From the NCBI GenBank assembly GCA_050258095.1, contig JBLMYD010000023.1, positions 1-7,668 of the forward strand: 7,668 nt of DNA, written 5' to 3'. The DNA is from VRUE01 sp050258095 (GTDB lineage Bacteria > Actinomycetota > Thermoleophilia > Solirubrobacterales > 70-9). Of the stretch, positions 1 through 5,979 are shown piece by piece; the first letter of the stretch is position 1, and every line of letters begins with the position of its first letter. The position numbers and the translations under genes are program-made. The notes under the pieces were generated by a model. It made no database searches. It was not told the origin of the DNA and saw only the letters and a program-made list of their open reading frames with translations.

Positions 1-26
1 ATCCCGATGGGGGTGAAGCGTCTTGT

Positions 27-79
27 ACTTTTTCGCGGCCCTGCCCGGGGCGACAGCAATCCCCGCCCCTCGAAAAAGT
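27..79. repeat. Nested inverted repeat just downstream of clpP
   Basis: A 9-bp perfect outer arm (ACTTTTTCG at 27-35, CGAAAAAGT at 71-79) encloses a 6-bp GC-rich inner hairpin (GGGGCG at 47-52, CGCCCC at 64-69). The right arm touches the clpP stop codon at 79-81. On the minus strand no T tract follows the structure, so it is not a classic intrinsic terminator. It could be an mRNA 3'-end or processing structure, or a spacer hairpin before the next gene of the clp operon. The rest of the left edge (1-26) shows no gene. Confidence 0.4.
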
Positions 80-705
80 TAAGCGGAACCCCCCTCGGGA
101 TCGCCGCCCCCACCCCCCCCGCAGGGGTGCTCGATCACCCGGTCGACGAGGTTGTACTCCTTCGCCTCCTCGGCGCTCATGAAGTAGTCGCGCTCGGTGT
201 CTTTGGCGACCTTCTCGAAGGGCTGGCCGGTGTGCTTGGCGAGGATCTCGTCGAGGCGGCGGCGCACGTCGATGATCTCTTTGGCGTGGATCTCGATGTC
301 GGTCGCCTGGCCCTGGAAGCTGGAGGAGACCTGGTGGATGAGGATCTTCGAGTTGGGCAGCGACATCCGCTTGCCCGCGGCGCCGCCGGCCAGCAGCAGC
401 GCCCCCATGCTCATCGCGATGCCGACGCAGATCGTCTGCACTTCCGGCTTGATGAACTGCATCGTGTCGTAGATCGCCAGGCCGGCGTAGACCGAGCCGC
501 CGGGCGAGTTGACGTAGAGGCTGATGTCCTTGTCCGGGTCCTCGGACTCGAGGTGGAGCAGCTGGGCGACGATCAGGTTGGCGATGTCCTCGGTCACCGG
601 CGTGCCGAGGAAGACGATCCGCTCGTTGAGCAGGCGCGAGTAGATGTCGAAGGAGCGCTCGCCGCGCGAGGTCTGCTCGACCACCATCGGAACCAGGGGG
701 CTCAT
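79..705 (-). CDS. clpP: ATP-dependent Clp protease proteolytic subunit ClpP
   Basis: ClpP is the serine peptidase that forms the tetradecameric chamber of the cytoplasmic Clp protease and degrades substrates fed in by a Clp ATPase such as ClpX or ClpC. The 208-residue product has the family length and the full triad: Ser99 in GIAMSMGA, His124 in ILIHQ and Asp173 in TERDYFMS. The NSPGGSVYAGLAIYDTM block (residues 66-82) supplies the oxyanion-hole glycines. The ATG at 705 gives the usual MSPLVPMVVEQTSRGER opening; Met7 is an alternative but would cut the conserved start. The gene lies 32 bp after tig on the same strand, the common tig-clpP order, and clpX would be expected beyond the left edge. 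The C-terminus is odd: after LVDRVIEH it runs into a glycine-rich tail (residues 195-208) encoded partly by an eight-G run, where a frameshift or sequencing error is possible. Confidence 0.96.
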   Translation of the reverse strand: MSPLVPMVVEQTSRGERSFDIYSRLLNERIVFLGTPVTEDIANLIVAQLLHLESEDPDKDISLYVNSPGGSVYAGLAIYDTMQFIKPEVQTICVGIAMSMGALLLAGGAAGKRMSLPNSKILIHQVSSSFQGQATDIEIHAKEIIDVRRRLDEILAKHTGQPFEKVAKDTERDYFMSAEEAKEYNLVDRVIEHPCGGGGGGDPEGGSA

Positions 706-715
706 CGGCCGGGAC

Positions 716-721
716 TCTATA
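716..721 (-). promoter_or_regulatory. Possible -10 hexamer before clpP
   Basis: In the 32-bp tig-clpP gap the minus strand reads TATAGA, ending 10 nt before the clpP ATG. This would suit an internal promoter giving a nearly leaderless clpP transcript. No convincing -35 hexamer lies upstream, and no good Shine-Dalgarno precedes the ATG. Cotranscription with tig remains the default reading. Confidence 0.25.
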
Positions 722-737
722 GAAGGCCGTCGGTCGG

Positions 738-2120
738 TTAATCGGAGCCGGGGGTCCAGAGCTCGGAGGGCTTCTCCTCTTCCTTCTCCGGCGTCCAGAT
801 CTTCTCCCGCGCCTCGGCCTGGGCCAGCGGGATCGGCGTCGCCGACTCGGCGATCAGGTCGACCGCCTTGCGCACCTGGATGTCCTCGCGCACCATCGCG
901 TCACGGCCGCTCTCGCGCAGCCGCGCCAGCAGCTTCTCCGGCGTCGTCCGTTCGTGCTCGGCCGTGTGGGCGAGCGCCTCGACCATCTCCTCCTCGCTCG
1001 CCTCGATCCCCTCGGCCTCGACCACCGCCGCCAGCACCGCCTCGCGGCGCAGGTCGCGCTCGGCGTCCGGCCGCGATTCCTCGATCAGCTCGTCGCGGGT
1101 CTTGCCCTGCATCTGCAGGAAGGACTCGGGGCTCATCCCCTGGCCGGCGAGCTGGCGTTCGACCCGCTCCCAGCGCTCGGTCGCGCGGGCGGCGACGAGC
1201 CGGGCGGGGAGCTCGACGGTCGCCGACTCGACGGCGGCGTCGACGGCGGCGACGCGGAAGTCCTGCTCGGCCCGCCCGTCGACGACCTCGCCGACGCGCT
1301 CGGCGATGTCGGCGCGCAGCTCGTCGAGCGTGTCGAACTCGGAAGCCTCGCCGGCGAAGTCATCGTCGAGCTCGGGCAGCGCCTTTTCGCGCACCTCCTT
1401 CACCTGGACGGTGAAGACCGCGTCCTGCCCTGCCAGCTCCTCGGTCTGGTAGTCGTCGGGGAAGGTGACCTCGACCTTGCGCTCCTCGTCGGCGCCGGCG
1501 CCGATCAGCTGCTCCTCGAAGCCCTCGATCAGCTGGCCGCCGCCCAGCTCCAGGAGGTAGTCGGACGCCTTGCCGCCCTCGAACGCCTTGCCCTCGAGCA
1601 GCCCCTCGAAGTCGACCAGGAGCACGTCGCCCTCCTCGGCGACGCGCTCGACCGGCTCCAGCCGGGCGAAGGCTTCGCGCATGCGCTCGAGCTCGCGGTC
1701 GACGATCTCGTCGCTCGGCTCCGGCTCGGCGCGGCCGACCTCGAGCCCCTTGTACTCGCCGAGCTTCGCCTTCGGCCTGACGCCGATCTCGAATTTGAAG
1801 CCGAACGCGTCGCCTTCGGCCTCCGGCGCGGCGACGATCTCGATGTCGGGGTCGCCGACCGCGCTGATCCCCGAGCCGAGCAGCGCCTCTTCGTACCAGC
1901 GCGGCAGCGACTCGCGGATCGCCTCCTGCAGCACGCTGCCGTAGCCCAGCCGCTGGACGACCAGCGACGGCGGCGCCTTGCCCTTGCGGAAGCCCGGCAG
2001 GCGCATCTCGCGCGCCAGGTCCCGCGCGGCGCGCTGGATGCCCGTCTGCACCGCCTCCGGCGGGACCTCGACCTCGACGCGCACGCGCGACTCGGGCAGC
2101 TCTGTGACGGTCGTCTTCAC
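738..2120 (-). CDS. tig: Trigger factor (ribosome-associated chaperone / PPIase)
   Basis: Trigger factor binds near the ribosomal exit tunnel and shields nascent chains. From the GTG at 2120 the product is 460 residues, normal for the family. The N-terminal ribosome-binding domain holds the signature GFRKGKAPP (residues 43-51). An FKBP-type domain follows at about 162-245 (EGDVLLVDFEGLLEGKAFEGG, then LIEGFEEQL). The rest is the helical C-terminal chaperone domain, ending in an acidic tail with two WTP repeats (WTPEKE and LWTPGSD). The start was chosen because the conserved opening VKTTVTELPESRV begins there and AGGGTG lies 9 nt upstream. GTG codons at 2147 and 2132 are in frame, but 2147 has no ribosome-binding sequence and abuts the palindrome at 2148-2198. 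clpP follows 32 bp downstream, a chaperone-protease pair probably transcribed together. Confidence 0.95.
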   Translation of the reverse strand: MKTTVTELPESRVRVEVEVPPEAVQTGIQRAARDLAREMRLPGFRKGKAPPSLVVQRLGYGSVLQEAIRESLPRWYEEALLGSGISAVGDPDIEIVAAPEAEGDAFGFKFEIGVRPKAKLGEYKGLEVGRAEPEPSDEIVDRELERMREAFARLEPVERVAEEGDVLLVDFEGLLEGKAFEGGKASDYLLELGGGQLIEGFEEQLIGAGADEERKVEVTFPDDYQTEELAGQDAVFTVQVKEVREKALPELDDDFAGEASEFDTLDELRADIAERVGEVVDGRAEQDFRVAAVDAAVESATVELPARLVAARATERWERVERQLAGQGMSPESFLQMQGKTRDELIEESRPDAERDLRREAVLAAVVEAEGIEASEEEMVEALAHTAEHERTTPEKLLARLRESGRDAMVREDIQVRKAVDLIAESATPIPLAQAEAREKIWTPEKEEEKPSELWTPGSD

Positions 2121-2147
2121 CGGGCGCCGCACCCTAGACGAATCCAC

Positions 2148-2198
2148 CCGGGTGCAACGTTTTCTACGTCATATAGGCCCCCAAAGCGTTGCACCCGG
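2148..2198. repeat. 16-bp inverted repeat upstream of tig
   Basis: CCGGGTGCAACG at 2148-2159 is a perfect inverted match to CGTTGCACCCGG at 2187-2198. The stem extends inward by one G-U pair and three A-T pairs to 2163 and 2183, leaving a 19-nt loop. It starts 6 nt after the stop of the small ORF and ends 27 nt before the tig GTG at 2120. There is no T tract on either side. It could be a U-less terminator for the ctaG-smORF transcript, an operator over the tig promoter, or a structured tig leader. It does not match CIRCE (TTAGCACTC-N9-GAGTGCTAA) or the HspR HAIR site (CTTGAGT-N7-ACTCAAG). The spacer holds a TATATG hexamer on the minus strand (2170-2175) that could be a tig -10. Confidence 0.7.
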
Positions 2199-2204
2199 AG
2201 GAGG

Positions 2205-2360
2205 TTACGAGCGGCGCTGGGCGAGCATGGTGCGCAGCGCGACGGCGAAGTCGATCGCGAAGGCGAGGCCGCGGCCGAGCGGGCCGGTGACCAGCCAGGC
2301 CCGCGCCCGAACGGACGTGCCGGACCCCAGGTGCCGAAAATGACCCCTAGTGAGCGGCAC
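2205..2360 (-). CDS. Small hypothetical protein, 51 aa, with TGPLG motif
   Basis: This short frame opens with GTG at 2360, overlaps the last 14 bases of the ctaG-like gene, and stops with TAA at 2205. The 51-residue product has a polar basic N-terminus, then a tryptophan-led segment AWLVTGPLGRGLAFAIDFAV (residues 21-40) that is hydrophobic with one Arg and one Asp, and a basic end (LRTMLAQRRS). From codon 9 on, every third base but one is G or C, matching the neighbouring genes; the first eight codons do not, so the true start could be later. The overlap with ctaG suggests translational coupling, and the 16-bp inverted repeat follows the stop by 6 nt. I recall short actinobacterial ORFs with a W-L-x-TGPLG core, but cannot verify this. 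Function unknown; a membrane-associated peptide is the plain guess. Confidence 0.5.
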   Translation of the reverse strand: MPLTRGHFRHLGSGTSVRARAWLVTGPLGRGLAFAIDFAVALRTMLAQRRS

Positions 2361-3258
2361 GTCCGGGTCCGTCGGCGAGGATGCGCTTCTCGAGCAGGGC
2401 GCCGTGGCCGGCGGCGACGGCGCGGCCGGCGCGGCGCTCGTCGAGCGCGTAGCCGCGGTCCTGGGCGAGGTCGAGCAGGCGCTGCTTCTCGGTGCCTTCG
2501 CGCGCCACCTCGAAGAAGACCCAGGCGAGGACGCCGAGGGCGAGGAACGTCCCCTCGACCATCATGATCACGCCGGCCGTGCTCTGATCGGCCACCGCTG
2601 AGATCCCCCAGTAGTGCTCGCCGCGCCCGTAGATCGGGTAGAGGACCGAGTCCGACCACATCAGCACGTTGCCGAGGATCGCGCCGACGAAGCGGACGCC
2701 GATCACGTAGCCGACCTTCCAGCCAGCGCTGAACCACTCCGGCTTCGGCAGCGGACCGAAGACCGGCATCCACATCAGGCAGCCGAAGAAGAGGAAGCTC
2801 GTGTGCTCGAGCGCGTGGACCGGCGCGGTGCCGTAGGCGGCGTCGTAGAGGGGCGGCAGGTGCCAGAGGTAGAAGTTGGCCGCCCAGAGCGGGAAGGCGA
2901 CGAGCGGGTGGGTGAGGATCTGCAGGCGGTTGAAGAGCCGGACCGAGAGGATCGGCTGCAGGATCGCCTTGGTCAGGCCGAGCACGAGCAGCAGCGAGGC
3001 GACGTCGCCGATCAGCAGGTGCTCGACCATGTGACCGATCACCAGCTCCTCGGCGATGTGGCCGACCGGGCTGAAGAGCGCGATCGCGATCAGCAGCAGG
3101 CCGCCGCCGAAGCAGAGCTGGCGCCAGAGCGGCGTCGCGCGGCTCTCCCGGGAGAGCGACGCAACCCGCGCCCAGTAGGCGACGCCGCCGATCGTGATCG
3201 GGAAGACCTCGATCGGCGCGAACGCCCCGGCGACGTGCGCGATGAGAACGCTGCCCAC
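2347..3258 (-). CDS. ctaG: caa3/CtaG-type cytochrome c oxidase assembly membrane protein
   Basis: This is a 303-residue polytopic membrane protein of the Caa3_CtaG family (the Bacillus-type CtaG, unrelated to Cox11). Members are tied to assembly of caa3-type oxidase, and some act in copper handling. Seven hydrophobic segments can be placed at about residues 11-31, 48-66, 78-97, 117-136, 152-168, 183-201 and 226-250. Family marks are HMVEHLLIGDVASLLLVLG (76-94), WHLPPLYDAA (132-141), HALEH (148-152) and DQSTAGVIM (224-232). The histidines and methionines in these blocks are plausible metal ligands, which is inference. A charged cytoplasmic tail of about 50 residues follows. The start is GTG at 3258, with no clear Shine-Dalgarno. 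It is divergent from the GH15 gene with a 20-bp gap, and a small ORF overlaps its 3' end. No oxidase subunit gene is in the window, so the exact role is uncertain. Confidence 0.85.
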   Translation of the reverse strand: MGSVLIAHVAGAFAPIEVFPITIGGVAYWARVASLSRESRATPLWRQLCFGGGLLLIAIALFSPVGHIAEELVIGHMVEHLLIGDVASLLLVLGLTKAILQPILSVRLFNRLQILTHPLVAFPLWAANFYLWHLPPLYDAAYGTAPVHALEHTSFLFFGCLMWMPVFGPLPKPEWFSAGWKVGYVIGVRFVGAILGNVLMWSDSVLYPIYGRGEHYWGISAVADQSTAGVIMMVEGTFLALGVLAWVFFEVAREGTEKQRLLDLAQDRGYALDERRAGRAVAAGHGALLEKRILADGPGRAAH

Positions 3259-3263
3259 GGTGG

Positions 3264-3269
3264 TAGCTT
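3264..3269 (+). promoter_or_regulatory. Possible -10 hexamer for leaderless GH15 transcript
   Basis: TAGCTT fits the actinobacterial TANNNT pattern and ends 9 nt before the GTG at 3279, so transcription would start at or next to the start codon. No clear -35 is seen. Any upstream promoter elements must lie inside the 5' end of the divergent ctaG-like gene, because the two start codons are only 20 bp apart. Confidence 0.35.
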
Positions 3270-3278
3270 GGCACTTCC

Positions 3279-5171
3279 GTGAACGCAGCCGATCACCGCT
3301 TTCCGCCGATCGGCGGCTACGGATTCCTCTCCGACTGCCACACCAGCGCGCTCGTCTCCTACGACGGCGGGGTCGAGTGGCTCTGCCTGCCCCGCTTCGA
3401 CTCGCCGAGCGTCTTCGCCGCCCTGCTCGACCGCGGCGCCGGCCATTTCAAGCTGGCGCCGCGCGGCGTGATCGTGCCGATCAGCCGCCGCTACGAGCCC
3501 GGCACGCTGGTGATCGAGACCACCTGGGTCACCGAGACCGGCTGGGTCGTCGTCCACGACCTGCTCTCGATCGGCGAGTGGGTGCCGTCGGGCGGCCCTG
3601 GCGGCCGGCCCGAGACAGCGCACGAGTCCGACCGCTCGCTGCTGCGCCTGATGACCTGCGTCGACGGCGAGGTCGAGATGGAGATGGAGTGCCTGCCCCG
3701 CTTCGCCTACGGCACCGAGGAGGCCGCCTGGAGCGACGGCGAGCTGGGCGAGGCGACCGCCCGCGCCGGCGACGTTGAGCTGCGGCTGACGAGCGACATG
3801 GAGCTGGCGACCGACGGCGGCGGCGTGCGGGGAACGCTGCGACTGCGCGAGGAGGAGACCGGCTTCTGCGCGCTGAGCTGGGGCGACGGGGATCCCGGCG
3901 GGCCGCGCAGCGCCCCGGAGGCGCTGGAGCGCCTCGACTCGACCGAGGAGTTCTGGCGCGAATGGCTGCGCGCGGGCGACTTCCCCGACCACCCCTGGCG
4001 CATCCACCTGCAGCGCTCGGCCCTCGTCCTCAAGGGCCTCACCTACGCGCCGACCGGGGCGATCGTCGCCGCGCCGACCACGTCGCTGCCGGAGACGCCC
4101 GGCGGCGAGCGCAACTGGGACTACCGCTACAGCTGGATCCGCGACTCGACCTTCAGCCTCTGGGCGCTGCACACGCTCGGCTTCGACCAGGAGGCGCGCG
4201 ACTTCATGCGCTTCGTCCTCGACATCTGCAAGGACCACCCCGACCTGCAGATCATGTATGGGATCGGCGGCGAGCGCGACCTCACCGAGAGCACGCTCGA
4301 CCACCTCGGCGGCTACGCCGGCTCGCGGCCCGTGCGGATCGGCAACGGCGCCTTCAGCCAGCGCCAGAACGACGTCTGGGGCGCCCTGCTCGACGCGATC
4401 TACCTGCACCAGAAGGCGCTGCGCGGGACCGGCACCAAAGCCGACCGGCAGCTGATCCGCCACCAGGTCGAGGCCGCGATCGCCGCCTGGGAGCACCCCG
4501 ACCAGGGGATCTGGGAGTCGCGCGGCGAGCCGCAGCACTACGTCTCCTCGAAGCTGATGATCTGGGTCGCGGTCGACCGAGGTGCGCGCCTGGCCCGCAG
4601 CGTCGGCCTCGAGGAGATCGCCGACGAGTGGAGGGCGACCGCGGAGCGGATGCGCGAGGAGATCCTCGAGCGCGGCGTCCGCGACGGCGTCTTCCGCCAG
4701 CACTACGACACCGACGCGCTCGACGCCTCCACTCTGCTGATCCCCCTCGTGCGCTTCCTGCCGGCCGACGACGAGCGCGTGCGGGCCACGGTCGAGGCGA
4801 TCGCCGACGAGCTGACCGAGCACGGCCTCGTCCTGCGCTACAAGGTCGCGGAGACCGACGACGGCCTCAGCGGCGAGGAGGGCACCTTCCTGATCTGCTC
4901 CTTCTGGCTCGTCGCCGCCCTCTCGGAGATCGGCGAGCAGGCGCGGGCCCGGGCCCTCTGCGCGCGATTGCTCGAGTCGTCCGGCTGGCTCGACCTCTAT
5001 GCCGAGGAGCTCGACGCGCCCAGCGGCCAGCACCTGGGCAACTTCCCGCAGGCGTTCACCCACCTGGCGCTGATCAACGCCGTCTCCCACGTGATCGCCG
5101 ACGAGCAGCGCGAAGACGGGGGGCCGACCGCCGTCTTCACCGAGATGGGTGGCGTTCGCGAGGACGCCTGA
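3279..5171 (+). CDS. Glycoside hydrolase family 15 protein (trehalase / glucoamylase-like)
   Basis: GH15 enzymes release glucose from alpha-linked glucosides with inversion; many actinobacterial members of this type are trehalases, others act on dextran or maltodextrins. The 630-residue product has the usual two parts. The N-terminal beta-rich, trehalase-like domain covers about residues 8-230 and opens with the typical IGGYGFLSDCHTSALVS. The (alpha/alpha)6 catalytic barrel covers about 245-605. Diagnostic blocks are ERNWDYRYSWIRDSTFSLWA (277-296), PVRIGNGAFSQRQNDVWG (351-368), GIWESRGEPQHYVSSK (410-425) and EEGTFLICSFWLV (533-545). Glu413 is the probable general acid and Glu534 the probable base, by family pattern. 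No signal peptide is seen, so it is likely cytoplasmic. The GTG at 3279 is the only start that keeps the conserved opening. The gene appears monocistronic. Trehalase is the first choice, but substrate cannot be settled from sequence. Confidence 0.9.
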   Translation: MNAADHRFPPIGGYGFLSDCHTSALVSYDGGVEWLCLPRFDSPSVFAALLDRGAGHFKLAPRGVIVPISRRYEPGTLVIETTWVTETGWVVVHDLLSIGEWVPSGGPGGRPETAHESDRSLLRLMTCVDGEVEMEMECLPRFAYGTEEAAWSDGELGEATARAGDVELRLTSDMELATDGGGVRGTLRLREEETGFCALSWGDGDPGGPRSAPEALERLDSTEEFWREWLRAGDFPDHPWRIHLQRSALVLKGLTYAPTGAIVAAPTTSLPETPGGERNWDYRYSWIRDSTFSLWALHTLGFDQEARDFMRFVLDICKDHPDLQIMYGIGGERDLTESTLDHLGGYAGSRPVRIGNGAFSQRQNDVWGALLDAIYLHQKALRGTGTKADRQLIRHQVEAAIAAWEHPDQGIWESRGEPQHYVSSKLMIWVAVDRGARLARSVGLEEIADEWRATAERMREEILERGVRDGVFRQHYDTDALDASTLLIPLVRFLPADDERVRATVEAIADELTEHGLVLRYKVAETDDGLSGEEGTFLICSFWLVAALSEIGEQARARALCARLLESSGWLDLYAEELDAPSGQHLGNFPQAFTHLALINAVSHVIADEQREDGGPTAVFTEMGGVREDA

Positions 5172-5205
5172 AGCTGCACGAGCGGTTGCGCAGACAACCC
5201 ACCTA

Positions 5206-5234
5206 CAGACAATAGATTTCGTTTGCTCTATATT
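5206..5234 (+). promoter_or_regulatory. Sigma70-like promoter of the ArsR-like gene
   Basis: CAGACA (5206-5211) and TATATT (5229-5234) are separated by 17 bp and match TTGACA/TATAAT at 4 and 5 of 6 positions. The predicted transcription start, about 5241, is only 2 nt before the ATG at 5243, giving an almost leaderless mRNA. The region is noticeably AT-richer than its surroundings. Confidence 0.6.
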
Positions 5235-5235
5235 G
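5210..5235. promoter_or_regulatory. Imperfect dyad over the promoter, possible autoregulatory operator
   Basis: CAATAGA (5210-5216) is an inverted match to TCTATATTG (5227-5235) apart from a two-base TA insertion, with 10 nt between the arms. It spans the promoter spacer and covers the -10. ArsR-family repressors usually bind such dyads over their own promoters. A direct repeat of CAGACAA (5191-5197 and 5206-5212) lies just upstream and may be part of the control region. Confidence 0.35.
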
Positions 5236-5242
5236 CGGCGAG

Positions 5243-5560
5243 ATGTCGGCAGCAAGCGGCCCCGCCACCAACGACCTGTTCGTCGCCCTGGCGCATCCCA
5301 CGCGTCGCCGCATCCTGCGCCATATGCTCGAGATCGACGGCGCGATCAGCCCGCGAGAGCTGGCCGGCGACCTGAGCCTGCGCCTGAGCGGCCTCAGCTA
5401 CCACGTCAAGGTCCTGGCCTCATGCGGTGCGGCCGAGCTGGTGGGCACGAAACAGCTCTCCGGCTCCACCCAGCACTTCTACCGCGCGAAGGTCGAGGAC
5501 GAGTGGGTGCGCATGGCCCTCGACGCCGACACCGAGCATCCGGACGAGCGAGGGCCGTAG
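5243..5560 (+). CDS. ArsR-like winged-helix transcriptional regulator
   Basis: This is a 105-residue DNA-binding protein built almost wholly of an ArsR-type winged helix. The opening DLFVALAHPTRRRILRHMLE (residues 11-30) is the family's first helices, ISPRELAGDLSLRLSGLSYHVKVL (35-58) is the helix-turn-helix with its recognition helix at about 48-58, and STQHFYRAKVEDEWVRMAL (75-93) is the wing and following helix. The ELCVCD metal site of SmtB/ArsR sensors is absent, and the only cysteine is Cys61, so metal sensing by the classic site is unlikely. The ATG at 5243 sits about 2 nt after the predicted transcription start and has no proper Shine-Dalgarno. A dyad overlaps its promoter, so autorepression is plausible. 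It is followed 40 bp later by another small winged-helix-like gene. The regulated genes are unknown. Confidence 0.85.
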   Translation: MSAASGPATNDLFVALAHPTRRRILRHMLEIDGAISPRELAGDLSLRLSGLSYHVKVLASCGAAELVGTKQLSGSTQHFYRAKVEDEWVRMALDADTEHPDERGP

Positions 5561-5600
5561 GGGGAGAGTTTTCCCGGCGTCGCCCTTATGTAGGTCGACA

Positions 5601-5858
5601 GTGGACGAGAGCGAAGACATCCGCAGCCCCGCCGAGGAGGACGCGGCCCTCGAGTCGGCCCTCCTGCAGCAGGTGCTGGCGCTCCATCCGGCGGCACTCA
5701 CCCTCGACGAGGTGGCCCGCGAGCTGGGCGACGAGGACGCCGAGGCGATCGAGCGGGCGGTCCGCGACCTCGCCGCCGCGGGCCTGCTCCAGCGCAGCGG
5801 AGTCCTCGTCCTGCCGACGCGGGCCGCGCTCCGCTTCGACGAGCTGCTCGGCGGTTGA
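5601..5858 (+). CDS. Small winged-helix-like protein, 85 aa
   Basis: The frame is open further upstream, but the GTG at 5601 is chosen because the preceding bases run through the ArsR-like gene and its AT-richer 3' flank. The 85-residue product begins with an acidic stretch (DESEDIRSPAEEDAALESA). A compact helix-helix-wing pattern follows: LLQQVLALHPAALTLDEVARE (helices 1-2, residues 21-41), DAEAIERAVRDLAAAGLLQR (probable recognition helix, 46-65) and the wing VLVLPTRAALRFDELL (68-83). I recall similar small proteins in Thermoleophilia, but this is memory only. It could be a DNA-binding regulator or a degenerate wHTH used for protein contacts; the strongly acidic character favours caution. 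It lies 40 bp after the ArsR-like gene, perhaps in one transcript, and a strong hairpin begins 13 bp after its stop. Confidence 0.7.
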   Translation: MDESEDIRSPAEEDAALESALLQQVLALHPAALTLDEVARELGDEDAEAIERAVRDLAAAGLLQRSGVLVLPTRAALRFDELLGG

Positions 5859-5870
5859 GAGCGGGACTGG

Positions 5871-5916
5871 GCGCATGAGCCCGGCCGGTCTCGGCCAGAA
5901 AGCCGGGCTCATGCGC
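5871..5916 (+). terminator. Strong 15-bp hairpin after the small winged-helix gene
   Basis: GCGCATGAGCCCGGC (5871-5885) and GCCGGGCTCATGCGC (5902-5916) form a perfect 15-bp stem with a 16-nt loop. It begins 13 bp after the stop at 5858. There is no T tract after it, so it would act as a U-less terminator or mRNA stabiliser. Alternatively it is a dispersed palindromic repeat. Confidence 0.6.
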
Positions 5917-5925
5917 ACCTGTGGC

Positions 5926-5946
5926 GGGCTCGGCCATGAGGAGCCC
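5926..5946. repeat. Second hairpin, sharing GGGCTC/GAGCCC with the first
   Basis: GGGCTC (5926-5931) pairs with GAGCCC (5941-5946) around a 9-nt loop. The same six bases form the core of the hairpin at 5871-5916, and CATGAG precedes or overlaps GAGCCC in both, which suggests a degenerate duplicate. Confidence 0.4.
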
Positions 5947-5948
5947 TG

Positions 5949-5977
5949 CGAAGGATCCGCCGCGCCGCGGTCCTTCG
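5949..5977. repeat. Third hairpin, 11 bp with one bulge
   Basis: CGAAGGA-T-CCGC (5949-5960) pairs with GCGGTCCTTCG (5967-5977): 11 base pairs, a single bulged T at 5956 and a 6-nt loop. It starts 3 nt after the previous hairpin. Confidence 0.5.
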
Positions 5978-5979
5978 TT

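Noticed and set aside
1..78. Possible tRNA-like sequence left of clpP, because the plus-strand reading RGDSNPRPS resembles spurious peptides read across tRNA genes
   Set aside because: No T-loop (GTTCRA-like) sequence, no anticodon arm and no cloverleaf can be built on either strand.
2148..2198. CIRCE or HAIR heat-shock operator before tig
   Set aside because: The arms CCGGGTGCAACG/CGTTGCACCCGG and the 27-nt spacing match neither consensus.
954..2567. Long plus-strand open frame of 537 codons opposite tig and ctaG
   Set aside because: It reads the antisense of a clear trigger factor and a clear CtaG-like protein. Its Leu/Asp/Arg/Ala-rich composition is typical of GC-rich shadow frames, and no domain is recognisable.
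2117..3274. Minus-strand frame of 385 codons overlapping ctaG
   Set aside because: It is a different frame from the conserved membrane protein, is extremely rich in Arg, Pro and Ala, and is also out of frame with the small ORF at 2205-2360.
3090..5255. Minus-strand open frame of 721 codons opposite the GH15 gene
   Set aside because: It is the antisense shadow of a well-conserved GH15 enzyme with intact motifs, and its product is low-complexity with no family marks.
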